Source of the DNA: Takakia lepidozioides
Taxonomy: Eukaryota > Streptophyta > Takakiopsida > Takakiales > Takakiaceae
Length of the DNA stretch: 64,000 bases
Reading direction: 5' to 3'
Assembly (NCBI GenBank): GCA_030704615.1
Contig: CM060733.1
Span: 69,192,001 to 69,256,000 of the forward strand
Part shown: piece after piece, positions 45,925 to 57,430 of the stretch
Layout: every line of letters starts with the position of its first letter
How positions within the stretch are numbered: the first letter of the stretch is position 1
Position numbers and translations under genes: made by a program
Notes under the pieces: model-generated
The model's database searches: none
Seen by the model: the letters and a program-made list of their open reading frames with translations, nothing else
What the model was told of the DNA's origin: nothing

Positions 45925-46976
45925 ATGACGTGGAGTGAGCCCCGTGACGTGGCATTTGCATAAGGTGATGTGGCGTGAGCGCAGTTGCGCTCACGTGACC
46001 AGGCTCACGCCGAGGCATCCCTGGGCACATGACACACACTCGCCGCCGTGTGGTGTGAAGGCACTGATGCACAAACGTGCATTCTGAATCCCTCGTGGTG
46101 TCAATGTTGTCAGTGCAGCAACCCGCTGTCAAACCATATGCCACAGCCAGATTGAATTGTAGATGGGTCGTGGCCCAACGCCCCCTCCTTCTCTCCATTG
46201 CAGAATGCAAGATATACGCATTCACTAGCGTGGTATCCATAAGAAAAAAAAACAGACGATGCCACCACTTCTTTGTGCATAGCTGCAAGCTGTACGCACC
46301 CCTAAGCTGGTCCTGCACATCCACCCCTTGCATGTACGTTTGGTATTGCACATGTGCAGGTACGGATGGCACAAGCACTCTCTGGTTTCCCACAAAACGG
46401 CGTACAGTCACAGGAGAGGAAGGGCTGCAAGCTGGCCTAGCTGCAGATGACAGTAAGAATACACCCTTCTTGTCCCACCACAACAAAGCAGCCACCTCCC
46501 TGGACTTATGCATCATGTACCATGACTGCCCTTGCTTGGCAATCTTGGATTTTTTCATTTTCAGCAAAGAGGGAGGGAGACCCTTTCTGTTCACTCTTAC
46601 CGTGTCAGTGGCCCAAGTGCCAAGTTTGGCCATGTCATATAGAAGCTGGACCCCTGTAAAGTAATTATCAGTCACAATGACATGGCCCAAACCATGCAGC
46701 CCGTCGGCCAGCCGAGTGACCACATCATAACCTTCTCCCTTCCCACTTTTCTGCCTCTTGCCATCTGGCCCTCTTGCATTCTTATCAGCATACACTGAAA
46801 AGTCGTAGACATATGAAGTCTCTGAGTCAGCCAAGGCCCACACCTTGATGCCCCATTTGCATGGTTTCTTAGGTAGTGATGCCTCGGCGTGAGCCTGGTC
46901 ACGTGAGTGCGTGAGCGCAACTGCTCTCACGCCACGTCACCTTGCACCAATGCCACATCATAGGGCTCACTCCACG
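45925..46976. mobile_element. Element with about 95-bp terminal inverted repeats enclosing a piggyBac-like gene
   Basis: The segment 45925-46018 (GTGGAGTGAGCCCCGTGACG and onward to CTCACGCCGAGGCATCC) is the reverse complement of 46976-46877, with a few changes and a small indel. The two copies flank the piggyBac-like frame. No TTAA duplication is present at the edges, so this may be a non-canonical or rearranged element rather than a classical piggyBac transposon. Confidence 0.55.
45990..46930 (-). pseudogene. piggyBac-like transposase, N-terminally truncated
   Basis: The frame contains KWGIKVWALADSETSYVYDF, GLGHVIVTDNYFTGVQLL (second catalytic Asp region) and MQGVDVQDQLRGAYSL (third Asp region), then KKWWHRLFFFLMDTTLVNAY. 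These are the core blocks of the DDE_Tnp_1_7 (piggyBac) domain. Upstream of KWGIKVW the family normally has several hundred residues including the first catalytic Asp; here the frame starts at the inner edge of the inverted repeat, so the enzyme is incomplete. The nominal C-terminus to 45812 runs out through the other inverted repeat and into the arm, and is not part of the original protein. Flanking repeats and the neighbouring chromovirus suggest nested insertions. Confidence 0.8.
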
Positions 46977-47110
46977 TGTCGCGCACCTCACTTCGGTAAG
47001 CTCCCCCTCAAGTCATAGTTACTCGCTTTGATGCGCGCGCCTGACTCCCAACCGGCCGCCGGGCCAACTTGGAGCTTTGGCTGCTCACCGGGACATAACG
47101 GTCCCCCTTC
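46977..47110 (+). repeat. Inverted copy of the chromovirus 5' leader
   Basis: These 134 bp (TCGCGCACCTCACTTCGGTA to CCCTTCGCTC) are the reverse complement of about 53283-53150, the first internal bases next to the 5' LTR of the chromovirus. It lies outside the 3' LTR in opposite orientation, marking a rearrangement or a remnant of a second element. The following 47111-47158 has no partner. Confidence 0.8.
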
Positions 47111-47158
47111 GCTCTCCCAAAAGACCCTCCACCTATTTGGGCCTAGTGGAATTCCCTT

Positions 47159-47706
47159 TGGTAGATGGCAGTCCAGAACAGCTCCCCACTCTTTGGTCGC
47201 TTTCCGGCTCGCTCGCTTACTCACTAGTTTTTGGTCACCAACGGGCTTGCACCGTTCTCGGGGTTACTACTCCCTATATATACTTCTGTAGCTGTCCGCG
47301 GGGGTTTCACAACCAGCCATGCCATTTTATGGCGAACCACCACGAAGACCCTCGATTCCCGGTGGTGAGTCGCGGTGAGTCTTGGCCCGCTCGCCACGGC
47401 CCCTATGGACCGTGATGAGTCCCAAGACTCCCCACGACTCCCACCACGAGGTCTCCGCCCCCATGGTGAGTCCTATGCCACCCCCACTAAGTCCCACTAA
47501 GCTACCACCACCCCTTGTGGAGCCACCCCCACCGCAACCCGGTGTGCGGGGCTCCACCTAGTGAGCGCCTCTGCTTCCCTGAGTGCCTTGGGCACTCAAG
47601 GGTGCTTCAGCCCCCCCCCCTATACCTATCGCTGCCGCTGCCCCCACCACAGGGGCAACCCCTCATGTGTCCCGACCCCCTGCCCTCAAGGCAAAGGGCC
47701 GCGACA
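47159..47706 (-). repeat. 3' LTR of the chromovirus
   Basis: Matches 53286-53831. On the plus strand it begins TGGTAGATGGCAGTCC and ends GGGCCGCGACA. Long proline-rich and glycine-rich frames inside it are artefacts of the GC-rich sequence. Confidence 0.9.
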
Positions 47707-48614
47707 CACACCCCTACCAACAGGGAGTCGATGTCCTCATCGACTTGTCCATTTTGTAGAAACGAACATCCAAGTTGCGGCGTCCCACATCAAGGAGTTT
47801 ATTTCTGTACCATGGCATCCCATGGCAAAGAACCAAACCCCACACTTGACTCTACTCTCCACTAGCTAGTTCGGCCGACTTCCTCCAAGTCCCGGCCAAG
47901 GGTGGAGCCTCTCCAGCTCCTCCCAGTGCACTCTTCTTGGCCTACTTCAAGGCCAAGGAACGATCCTCCCCGAGGATCGAATCGCCTTACTGCAACAACA
48001 TTTGCTTGCGATCGCTCATGATGCCGCTTTTGGCATCACCTTGAGCAAGGGTTCACCTGGAACCCTCTTTGACTAGGAAGATAACCTTGAACCAACCATG
48101 CGCCCCAATCACTACAATTGGGTCCGCCTTGGAATGCTGGCCTGAGGTACGGGAACACGCCGAAGCCGCACTACGACTTCATCCCGAGGCTAACACGATT
48201 ATAGTACGTGAACGGAAGCACGTAGCTTCTGTGTTAGCCCGCACTACAAGGCAACCCCCTCGGTAGCGCAGTTATAGTACGCGCACGCACCAGGTGCGCA
48301 CTAGCACGTGAACTCCCAAAGAAGGCGCAAGTTTCCTTGCCCCTTGGATGGGAGTCAACCGATTTCGGCACTGCGCAAACACACGATTAACCCAATTTAC
48401 CTCTCCCATTTTTGTAAGCTAGCATGCATTCTACACACTAGCCAACCACACCATGCATCACCATTCCAAACACAATAGGACGCACAATATTTTGAACCCA
48501 TTTCCTTTATAACAAATTTTTGTACAATACAAGTTTTTGCAATCGGATTCCTGAGCTAGCTAAACCGGGCTAAGCATGCATTTCCTCCCCCACGCTCCAA
48601 GGTTGATGTCCCCA

Positions 48615-49973
48615 TCAATGTTTGTTCCGCTTTTGAGGTCGCCCTTCGAACGCTGCAACTGCCTCGGATGCGTTTCCCATTTCTGAGGCACGCACCCAAG
48701 ATGCCTCCACATGATGATAGCCCTTCCATTTGACGAGATACTCCGTTTCTCGGTTCTTGAACCTCCTCGACTTAAGTATTGCCTCCACCTCGTACTCAGA
48801 TTCATTTTCATGATCCAACAGCATAGGTGGCGGACGCAACATTTGATGCCGATTCGGACGTGCTTCATCTTTGAAGTAAGGCTTCAAAAGGGAGACATGG
48901 AATACTGGGTGCACCTTGCTGTTTGCCGGCAGCTCCAATTCATACACATCCTCATTCATAACCTTCCGAATGCGAAAGTGACCCGCATACGGAGGTACGA
49001 ACTTCGGACTCACTTCCGGAGGTAGTCGGAAATTCTTGATGTTCAACCAGACCTCTGTGCCTGCCTCAAACTTCACTTCCCTCCGCTTCCGATTCGCCTG
49101 CCTTTCATACCGTTTCCTAGCTTTGGTAATGTTGTACTTTGCGAGCTTCAACAAACGCTCGCGTTCTTCCAGTACCGCCGCTACTGCCGGTTCCTCAACG
49201 TCCTGGGCGGCCCAACTTGTCGGCACCAGAGGTGCTTTTCCATAGACCAATACGAAAGGGGAAACTCCCGTTGCGGAGTGTTCTGTGTTATTATAACAGA
49301 ACTCTGCCGCGTCTAAGTGTTCCATCCAGTCTGATTGGTCTGCCGACACGTAATTCCGCAAGAATTGCTTCACTACGGAATTCACTCTTTCCGTTTGGCC
49401 GTCCGTCGTAGGTCGGAAGGCGGTGCTCATCTTCAGCCTCGTCCCCATCTTCTTCCAAAGTGTCCTCCAAAATTTACTCGTAAACTTTGGATCGCGATCC
49501 GAGACAATATCCTTCGGGACTCCATGATGCTTTAAGACGTGGGCGAAGTAAAGTCGCCCTGTCTCCTGCGCCGTTGCCGTCTCCTTGGTGGGGATGAAAT
49601 GGCCCATTTTACTGAACCTATCCACCACCACCATGATTGCATCGAATCCTTTTGACAGCGGCATAGCAGTCATGAAATCCATCGAGACGCTTTCCCAAGT
49701 CCCCTCTGGAATCGGCAAGGGTTGTAACAGCCCCGCTTGCTTTTTGTACTCGCTCCGGTTTTGTTGGCATGTGGTGCATGTCTTGACATACTCCTCTGCC
49801 TCCTCCCTCAGTTTGGGCCAGAAATACTCTTTCTTCAAGAGTGCCGCAGTGCGCTTGGCTCCACCATGGCCCGCAAGCGGGCTATCATGGCATTCTCTCA
49901 AGAGACTATCCCTGATCCCTCCCTTCGGCACGTAGAGACGCTTTTGCTTATACCGGAGCAGTCCATTTTGCAA
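48615..49973 (-). pseudogene. Chromovirus integrase with chromodomain (frame open, polyprotein broken upstream)
   Basis: The 452-codon open frame has the zinc-binding region (HDSPLAGHGGAKRTAALL, CTTCQQNRS), the catalytic core with SMDFMTAMP, ISDRDPKF-like VSDRDPKFTS and TDGQTERVNSVVK (the D, D and E positions), and a GPY-like region around SATGVSPFVLVYGKAPL. Near the C-terminus, EYEVEAILKSRRF and EYLVKWKGYHHVEASWV form a chromodomain, which in chromoviruses targets integration to methylated-histone chromatin. It is part of the gag-pol polyprotein, which is frame-broken upstream at about 50560 and 50420. Confidence 0.85.
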
Positions 49974-52900
49974 GTGGAACTACGATTTAACCCCCATCCT
50001 CAAGTCCTGCATCACGGACTTCGCCAGCTCATCCTTCCGGCAAGCCTTCCGGATCTTCCTTTGGAGTGTCGTCTCGCCCTTGTACACCAACAAGAGCTGC
50101 TGCTTTCTACTTAAAGCATCGGCCACCACATTGTCCCGTCCCGGTTTGTACTGGATATCCACGTCGAACACTGCCAAAGTATCTTGCCACCTAAGTTGTT
50201 TTGGGGACAACTTGGGCTGCGTGGCAAAATACTTCACTGTGACATTGTCCATGAACACCTTCACTGGGTTGGAACCAACATAGTGGCGCCAGAGCTCAAG
50301 GCAATGCACCACCGCCTTCATCTCTTTTTCGTGCGTCGGCCACCGTCGCTCCACTTCATTCAGTTTCTTACTTTCGTAAGCCACTGGACGTCCATCTTGC
50401 ATAAGTACACCCCAATCGCGAAGTCCGACGCATCTGTATGAATCTCAAATGGACGATCGAACTCCGGGATTTTCAAGACTGGAGCTTCCGCCATCCGCTG
50501 CTTCAATTCAGCAAAAGCTTGGCCACAAAAGGTGTTCCATGCCCAGACTTTAGATTTACACAGAAGGTCCGAAGCGGCCCCGCGATCTTGGCGAAATTTC
50601 TCACATACTTCCGGTAATAGGAGGCGAGTCCTAGGAAGGATCGCACTCCCGGGACCGAAGTCAGAGGCTCCCAGTCCAAGATCGCCCTCACCTTTCTGTC
50701 ATCCATTTTGATCCCATCCTGTGTAATCACATGCCCCAGGAACTCCACTTTTGTGACCCCGAATTTGCACTTTGAAGCTTTGGCATACAGCTTCCCTTCT
50801 CGCAATTTTTGGAACACCCTTTTGAGGTGCTTCAGGTGCTCCTCCTTTGTTTTCGAGTACACCAAGATGTCGTCGATGTACACGATCACAAAGTCATCCA
50901 ACCATTCCTGGAAAAGGCTGTTCATCAGCGTGCTAAATGTCGCTAGTGCATTGGTGAGCCCAAAAGGCATCACCAAGAACTCATATGAACCATACCTTGT
51001 CCTGCACGCGGTCTTCTCCTCATCTCCTTCCGCCACCTGAATTTGGTGATAACCGGAGCGCAAGTCGATCCGGCTGAAATACTTCGCTCCTGCCAACCGA
51101 TCGAAGAGGTCGTCGATCCTTGGCAAAGGGTACCGGTTTTTGATAGTCACCTTATTCAGAGCCCTGTAATCGACACACATCTGCAGCGTCCCATCCTTCT
51201 TGTCTGCGAATAGCACTGGGGCTCCGTAAGGTGACTTACTCGGTCGGATGTACCCCTTTGACATTAGATCCTTGAGCTGAGTCTTCAGCTCGACCAACTC
51301 TCTGTGGCTCAACCGGTAGGGCGCCTTGGCAGGCGGTTCCGATCCCGGTATCACCTCAATCTTGTGGTCAACTCCTCTTCGCGGTGGCAAGCCGCTTGGT
51401 AAATCCTCCGGCATCACATCCTGGTATTTCTCCAAAATCCCCTTGATCCAATCTGGGCTCGGTTCCCCATCGCCTTCTCCTTTCACTTCTCTAATGTAAA
51501 GCAAAAACTGGGGCTCATGTGCCTCCTCCACGGCCCACTCCTTTGCTGATAGAAGGTTTATTCGCCCTCCCACGGATTTGGGCGTTTCAGACACTCGTAA
51601 AACCTCACCACCATTCCCACATGGCAGCATGACTACTCTCTTGCGGCCATCTATGACCGCTCCGGATTTGCTCAAAAAGGTCATCCCCAAAATGAGATCC
51701 ACTTCATCGATCTCGCAGATGGTGAAGTTCTCACGTCCCTCCCAACTCCCCAGTTGAAGAGGAACATCAATCGCCAACCTTGTCAACAACTGTGGTTCTC
51801 CTTTGGCAGAACGCACCTCAATAGAGGCCCCAACGTCACTTGTCGGGAGTCCCAGCTTTTGTGCCGTTGCCGGTGTCATGAAGGAGTGCGACGCTCCTGT
51901 GTCCACCAACAACGACACATTAGTTCCGGATATTATCCCATCCACGAACAATAACTGACTCCCTTTTCGTAAGGCGCCAGTTTCCTGATACAACTCACAA
52001 GAAAATTTTCCTACCTTGCAAGTCCTGGCGACCACCGCTTCCACCAAGCGACTGATGGTCTCTTCCGACAGCTCTGTGGTTGCCCGAGTCATGTTCAATT
52101 GTCGGGGCTTCGTGCACTTCTTGGCCATGTGCCCGGGCTCCCCGCAATTGAAACACACTCCATCAAAGGTCGCCTTCTGTCCGCCATAAGCCGCTCCACG
52201 CGCTTTTCCTTTCGAAGCACCGGGTGCCACCTTGACGTGTGAAGGCCCTCCCTTCGATTTCCACGTGCCATTTTCGCCGCGTGGCCTATCCCACTTCTTT
52301 TCCGGTCGGAAGGAGTCACCTTCCCGCCGAATCTTCTTGTGGTTCAGCTCCGTACGGCCTTGTCTTTCACCCCTAGGGACATCCGAGAAACATTCAGCCC
52401 TCTCAATTGCCTCGTTCAAAGTCTTGGGTGGCTTCTCCTCCAACTTCCGCCTGGCCCATGGGGCCAATCCCGCCACAAAGTTGAAGACCATTTCTGGTTT
52501 TGCCATGTCCGCGACTTCGAGCAACAGCACATTGAAAGCCTGGACATACCCCCGAATGTCATCTGTTTGCTTCAAATTCCTCATCTTGTCCCGGGCAAGC
52601 CAGGACGCGTTGAGGGGCACAAACTGTCTCTTCAACAATTCCTTGAACCCACTCCAGTTCAAGGTTTCCGGACTTGGACCTCGGTCGTGAAGGCGTTTCT
52701 GCCACCATTGTTGAGCATAGCCCCTCAAATAGGTGGGAGCCACTTCCACCCGATCCTCGTCACTCAACTTGGCCGCCCGGAAGTACTACTCTAGCTCCAG
52801 GAGCCAGGTGTTGAGTGCCTTCCGGTTTCGAACGCCCTCGAAGGTGCCGGGTTCCTTAGGCTTCACCTTAAACTTTGCCTTAGTGGAAGTGGCATTAGCC

Positions 52901-53070
52901 GCCTTCCACACGTCTTTCAACGTCCCGCCAAACTGCGCCAACAACCCTTCCCAAAAGGCTGTCGGCATGGGAGGCATCTCTTGGTTTGTCGGAGCTCTCA
53001 AGGATTCCTCGGGCTCCGACTCCTCGGATTCATCCCGCTCCTGAGCGGCCTCGTTTTCGGAAACATTCAT
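49974..53070 (-). pseudogene. Chromovirus gag-pol: gag, protease, RT, RNase H
   Basis: The frame starts at MNVSENEAAQ (53070). A TAG stop near 52786 interrupts gag. The same frame then continues with a gag region ([14 protein letters not shown]), a CCHC knuckle [14 protein letters not shown], protease [13 protein letters not shown] with [32 protein letters not shown] and the catalytic [10 protein letters not shown], then thumb residues. A one-base loss at about 50560 and another at about 50420 shift into the RNase H frame at 50402-49980 (AYESKKLNEVERRWPTHEKE, VVADALSRK). With few lesions and near-identical LTRs, this copy was active recently. Confidence 0.85.
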
Positions 53071-53285
53071 CGCTTCCTCAAACGGCCGCCTCGGTGACAC
53101 GTCGCCCCCATCGGGCTCACCAGGATCATCATCTTTTGGGCCGTTGAGCGAAGGGGGACCGTTATGTCCCGGTGAGCAGCCGAAGCTCCAAGTTGGCCCG
53201 GCGGCCGGTTGGGAGTCAGGCGCGCGCATCAAAGCGAGTAACAATGACTTGAGGGGGAGCTTACCGAAGTGAGGTGCGCGACATT

Positions 53286-53831
53286 TGGTAGATGGCAGTC
53301 CGGAACAGCTCCCCACTCTTTGGTCGCTTTCCGGCTCGCTCGCTTACTCACTAGTTTTTGGTCACCAACGGGCTTGCACCGTTCTCGGGGTTACTACTCC
53401 CTATATATACTTCTGTAGCTGTCCGCGGGGGTTTCACAACCAGCCATGCCATTTTATGGCGAACCACCACGAAGACCCTCGATTCCCGGTGGTGAGTCGC
53501 GGTGAGTCTTGGCCCGCTCGCCACGGCCCCTATGGACCGTGATGAGTCCCAAGACTCCCCACGACTCCCACCACGAGGTCTCCGCCCCCATGGTGAGTCC
53601 TATGCCACCCCCACTAAGTCCCACTAAGCTACCACCACCCCTTGTGGAGCCACCCCCACCGCAACCCGGTGTGCGGGGCTCCACCTAGTGAGCGCCTCTG
53701 CTTCCCTGAGTGCCTTGGGCACTCAAGGGTGCTTCAGCCCCCCCCTATACCTATTGCTGCCGCTGCCCCCACCACAGGGACAGCCCCTCATGTGTCCCGA
53801 CCCCCTGCCCTCAAGGCAAAGGGCCGCGACA
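53286..53831 (-). repeat. 5' LTR of the chromovirus
   Basis: Partner of 47159-47706. In element orientation it starts TGTCGCGGCCC. The internal leader after it (53285 downward) again starts TGTCGCG, so this heptamer occurs at both edges of the LTR. I could not identify a tRNA primer-binding site. Confidence 0.9.
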
Positions 53832-56655
53832 CCATGTCATCACACTTGAAGGTCGCGTCACCACGCGCCCAGGAAGAAGTGGAGTGTATTCCCGCGGATT
53901 GGCACCCTTTACCGCGGAAACAAGTTGGACGACATAATAAAAGGCAGTGGTCATTCCCACCTGAAAGCAACAGATGAATAAAGGATGGATGAATGTACAG
54001 TTGGATGATAAACAGATGGATGAGTGTGAAAAATGAATGTAGATGGATGAATGAGGGATGGATAAGAGTCAAATGGATGAATGTATAATGGATGTTGAAC
54101 AATGGAAAACATTCATGACAGGAAGATGCATGACTAAAACCTTAGACGAATGCACAACGTATATGACATGAGTGTGGTAGGTTTGTGGGGTGGATTAAAG
54201 AGTACAGAGGATGAATGTACAATGGATGTTGAACAAAGGAAAACATTCATGAATGGAGCACGCATGAATACACTGTAGATGAAAGCACAATGGATATGAC
54301 AAGAGTGAGGGAGGTTTGTGAGATGGATTCATACATATTGCAATTTAAATGGTAGTTGATCTACGCTGGCTACCCTACGGCCGGGCAGTAAAAAGTCAGA
54401 GGATAGGGACTCGGCCGCGTGAAGTGCCATTGCTTCGGCATAATCAGGAAGCAGAAAATTGGAAAGGGGGCTGTCGAAAACAGACTCGCCACAAATGACT
54501 GTATCTCCTGAAGATCCACCGCTGCCTTTCCTGAAAGACAGCCTGAAAAAGTTATTACTATAACTTTGATGTTATTGAGAAATTGAGTATGGCTCCCAAA
54601 GTGGGTTTAGCGCTTACTCACATGAAAAGTCGTTGTCGACCTGCTTATCGTCGGAATCGTCATCATTTCGAATTTGAATCCGATCAGTCTGTGTGCCTGA
54701 AGTGGAGCCAGACAAAAGGGGGAGGAGCACTGTGTTGTAAAGGTCAGAATCACCCTCCATGCCAAAAAGGCTTCTTCTGCCTGCCTTGCATGCATGGTAA
54801 GTTGCTCCTGCACCAGACAGGAGGACATGAACAGTTTGGTGGGGGGGATTTAAGCAGATGGAACTGATGAAAGAAAATCAATTCGGAAGGGAGAGAACAA
54901 ACATGTGGACACAGAAAGATTCACCACCCGTGCAGAGTGGTGGCTGCATGACTCCAGCAGTATTTGCATGAACGCTGGGGATTTTTCCTTTGCACCTCTC
55001 TAGGGAGTGCCATCTGGTCTCTTCAGAGTCTGACTGGACTGCATGAAGTTGTACAAAATGTCATCGACATGCGGCTCATACGGGGGGTTGACGAAACAAC
55101 CCTGGTCAGAAATCTCAAAGCTGCGGATGGAGGATGGTGTCTTTGAGGTGTGAATCCTCCGCAGGCAAATCGCCTCAAACATACTCGTCTGCCAAAGATA
55201 GCAGGTTAGTGTGGTAAACACAATCTATAGTGGAAGTGTGTACATCGGCTATTCATAACTTAGGCATAAAACAATCATTTTTATCACGAATCGGTGATGA
55301 TCGGTGTCGATCATGACAGATTCTTCTAGAGTGGAGCTGCAGAGAACATTGAAACTCATCATGAAAGCACAAGCAGAAGGGAGACGACATACCAGCTGAT
55401 CAGGGAAACCCCTTTCACACGGTAGAGGCTGTTCACACAATTTCATGTGCGCAAAACTTCAAACCCTGAAGACTTCAGGTATGATGCCAATGCCCGACGA
55501 CTATCTTTGTCACATGACTGAAAAAGCAGAAGTGTCCCTGCATCAGAGAGGAAATTATTACAGAACCCGAACACCCAACTCCAGTAGTTGTCCTCGAATT
55601 TGTTCCATCCTAGCGTCTTGCCCTTTGGAAGAACTTCTGGCACAGCCTGGCCATCTGGGATGTCGAGAATGACAATGTCAGCCGCATATGTTTTCTGCAC
55701 ACCGCACACGAAGGTGGGACCAGTGCTCACCTGCAACAGATATGTTTATTTTAAGAACGATGGCAAGAATGTTTTCAAAGAACCAGACTAAAATATTGCC
55801 AATGAAACTTTCAAAGAAAAAGGAAAGAAACTGGAATTCTCACCAGATTGAGGAATGAGATTATGTTGTCCTAGGTAGGCAAAGGCACCCCAGTGTATCC
55901 TCTCTTTCGACTCTGCATCATCGCCAGCCAACCCTCATTGACAATTTTAATCTCTCCTGCCGAATCAGAACGGGAAGGGTGTGGCTTGGCATCGAACACG
56001 CACTGAACTGTGCGGGTATATCTTCCAGCAGTGAAGTCCTGCCCACTCTCCTTTTCCTTCTCTATCTCCTTTTCTTTCTCCTTCCCCTTGTCCTTTTCAT
56101 TCTCCTTCTCTTTGGACTTGTCTTTGTCCTTTGGCTTTGCTGGTGAGATGGGTATGACATCAGGAGCCTTGTCTTTTGGTTTGCGGCCCGCCTTCTTTCC
56201 CTTCTGCGGCGTTCCCTGAGCATTAGGCTCCTTGGCAGCCAATGTTGCTATGTTTCTTTTGGTATTGCTCGTCAGTCAGAGGCGCCAGCATCTCAGCATT
56301 ATTGTTCAAATATTTCATGTGCTGTTCTTGAAAGGTCGTGTGCTCCAGTGGGCAGTCAAGGTACCAGCCACAGTCTCTGAAGTGAAAAGGACTCCAGTCC
56401 TTCAATATCCTTGCAGTATACATGGATGGATCGTTTGTTGGGTCCGACCACATGTCAAGATAGTCTGGAATACGGCTCAGGTGATTTCCTTCCATAAGCA
56501 CATATTTCGTGTACCTGTTAAAAAAGAGATAAATCCCAACCCACCAAAGCGCGAAGTGAGTAAGATGCAAGTATCACAGAATGAAAAAAACAAGGAATGA
56601 AATGGCTCTGAGAACTGCTCCAAGGAGCTCTCAGGACCACGCGACAGCTCTGGAT

Positions 56656-57430
56656 GTGAATGTCGTCAAAGCCATTCAAAACATTCCATTCAATGATACT
56701 GCAAATACACCCTAATCCACGTGAATGCAAACTCTCGCTTTGGAATGACACAGACATAGAAGTGAATGTCGTCAACGTCATTCACTTTGGATTTGGGAAT
56801 ACACTGCTAATCAAGCCTAATGATTTTTCAAAAGAGGCAAAATCATTGGATGGAAACTGAATGTCGGCAACGACATTCAGAACCTCGAGAAAGGAACCCT
56901 CCCTAAAAACTCAATGGACATTCAAAACGTACATAACACTGAGGACCTCATAATAACACTGGATGTGAATGGCGTCAACGCCATTCACAAAATTCCGAAC
57001 AAGGAACCAATAAATACACCCTAAGCTCCTAATCCATGTAAATTCAAATTGTCGCTGGTGAATGACACAAACATAGAAGTGAATGTCGTCAACGACATTC
57101 ACTTTGGATCTCTGATAACACAGCTAATCAAGCCTCAAGATTTCTCGCAAGAGGCAAAAGCATTGCAGAACAACTGAATGTCTGCATTGACATTCAGCAA
57201 ACTGGAGTGAGGAACCCTCACTGTAAACTCTATGGACATTACAAAAACTTACATATCTCTGAGGACCTCTTAACAACTCTGGATGTGAATGTCGTCAACG
57301 CCATTCAGGGATATTATCAATTCTAATCAAGGACACTATAAATACACCCTAAGCTCCTAATCCAGGTGAATTCAAATTCTCACTTAAGAATGACTCAGAC
57401 AAAGAAGTGAATGTCGTCAACGACATTCAA
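56656..57430. repeat. Intron 5 array of eight 24-bp palindromes, right arm
   Basis: Palindromes at 56656-56679, 56762-56785, 56857-56880, 56965-56988, 57079-57102, 57174-57197, 57285-57308 and 57407-57430. The spacing repeats at 309-328 bp for every third copy, so this is about 2.7 units of a tandem repeat, each with three palindrome types. The one at 57079 has perfect 11-bp arms GTGAATGTCGT / ACGACATTCAC and that at 56965 has GTGAATGGCGT / ACGCCATTCAC. Confidence 0.9.

Larger units (their letters stand above)
38731..45925. repeat. Left arm of a giant inverted repeat
   Basis: The arm begins GAGAAGAACTCCGCTTCAGA at 38731 and is the reverse complement, with scattered substitutions and indels, of about 61337-53832. 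It carries the first eight or so codons of the transposase gene (MASSEAEFFS, minus strand, 38756-38731), the divergent intergenic region and a complete ten-exon gene. It ends near TGTGATGACGTGG at 45925. Outside 38731 the two sides share nothing. The copies differ enough that the duplication is not very recent. Confidence 0.9.
47159..53831 (-). mobile_element. Ty3/gypsy chromovirus with nearly identical LTRs
   Basis: LTRs lie at 47159-47706 (548 bp) and 53286-53831 (546 bp) and have TG...CA ends. They differ by a C-run length (10 versus 8) and only a handful of substitutions, implying a young insertion. The internal minus-strand coding region has gag, protease, RT, RNase H, integrase and a C-terminal chromodomain. 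The bases flanking the two outer LTR ends do not form a 5-bp duplication. The non-coding 47707-48600 lies between the integrase gene and the 3' LTR. Right next to 53831 the right arm of the giant inverted repeat begins. Confidence 0.9.

Noticed and set aside
47327-47865. Gly- and Pro-rich open frames on both strands
   Set aside because: They lie in the GC-rich LTR and recur in the other LTR; they are compositional artefacts.
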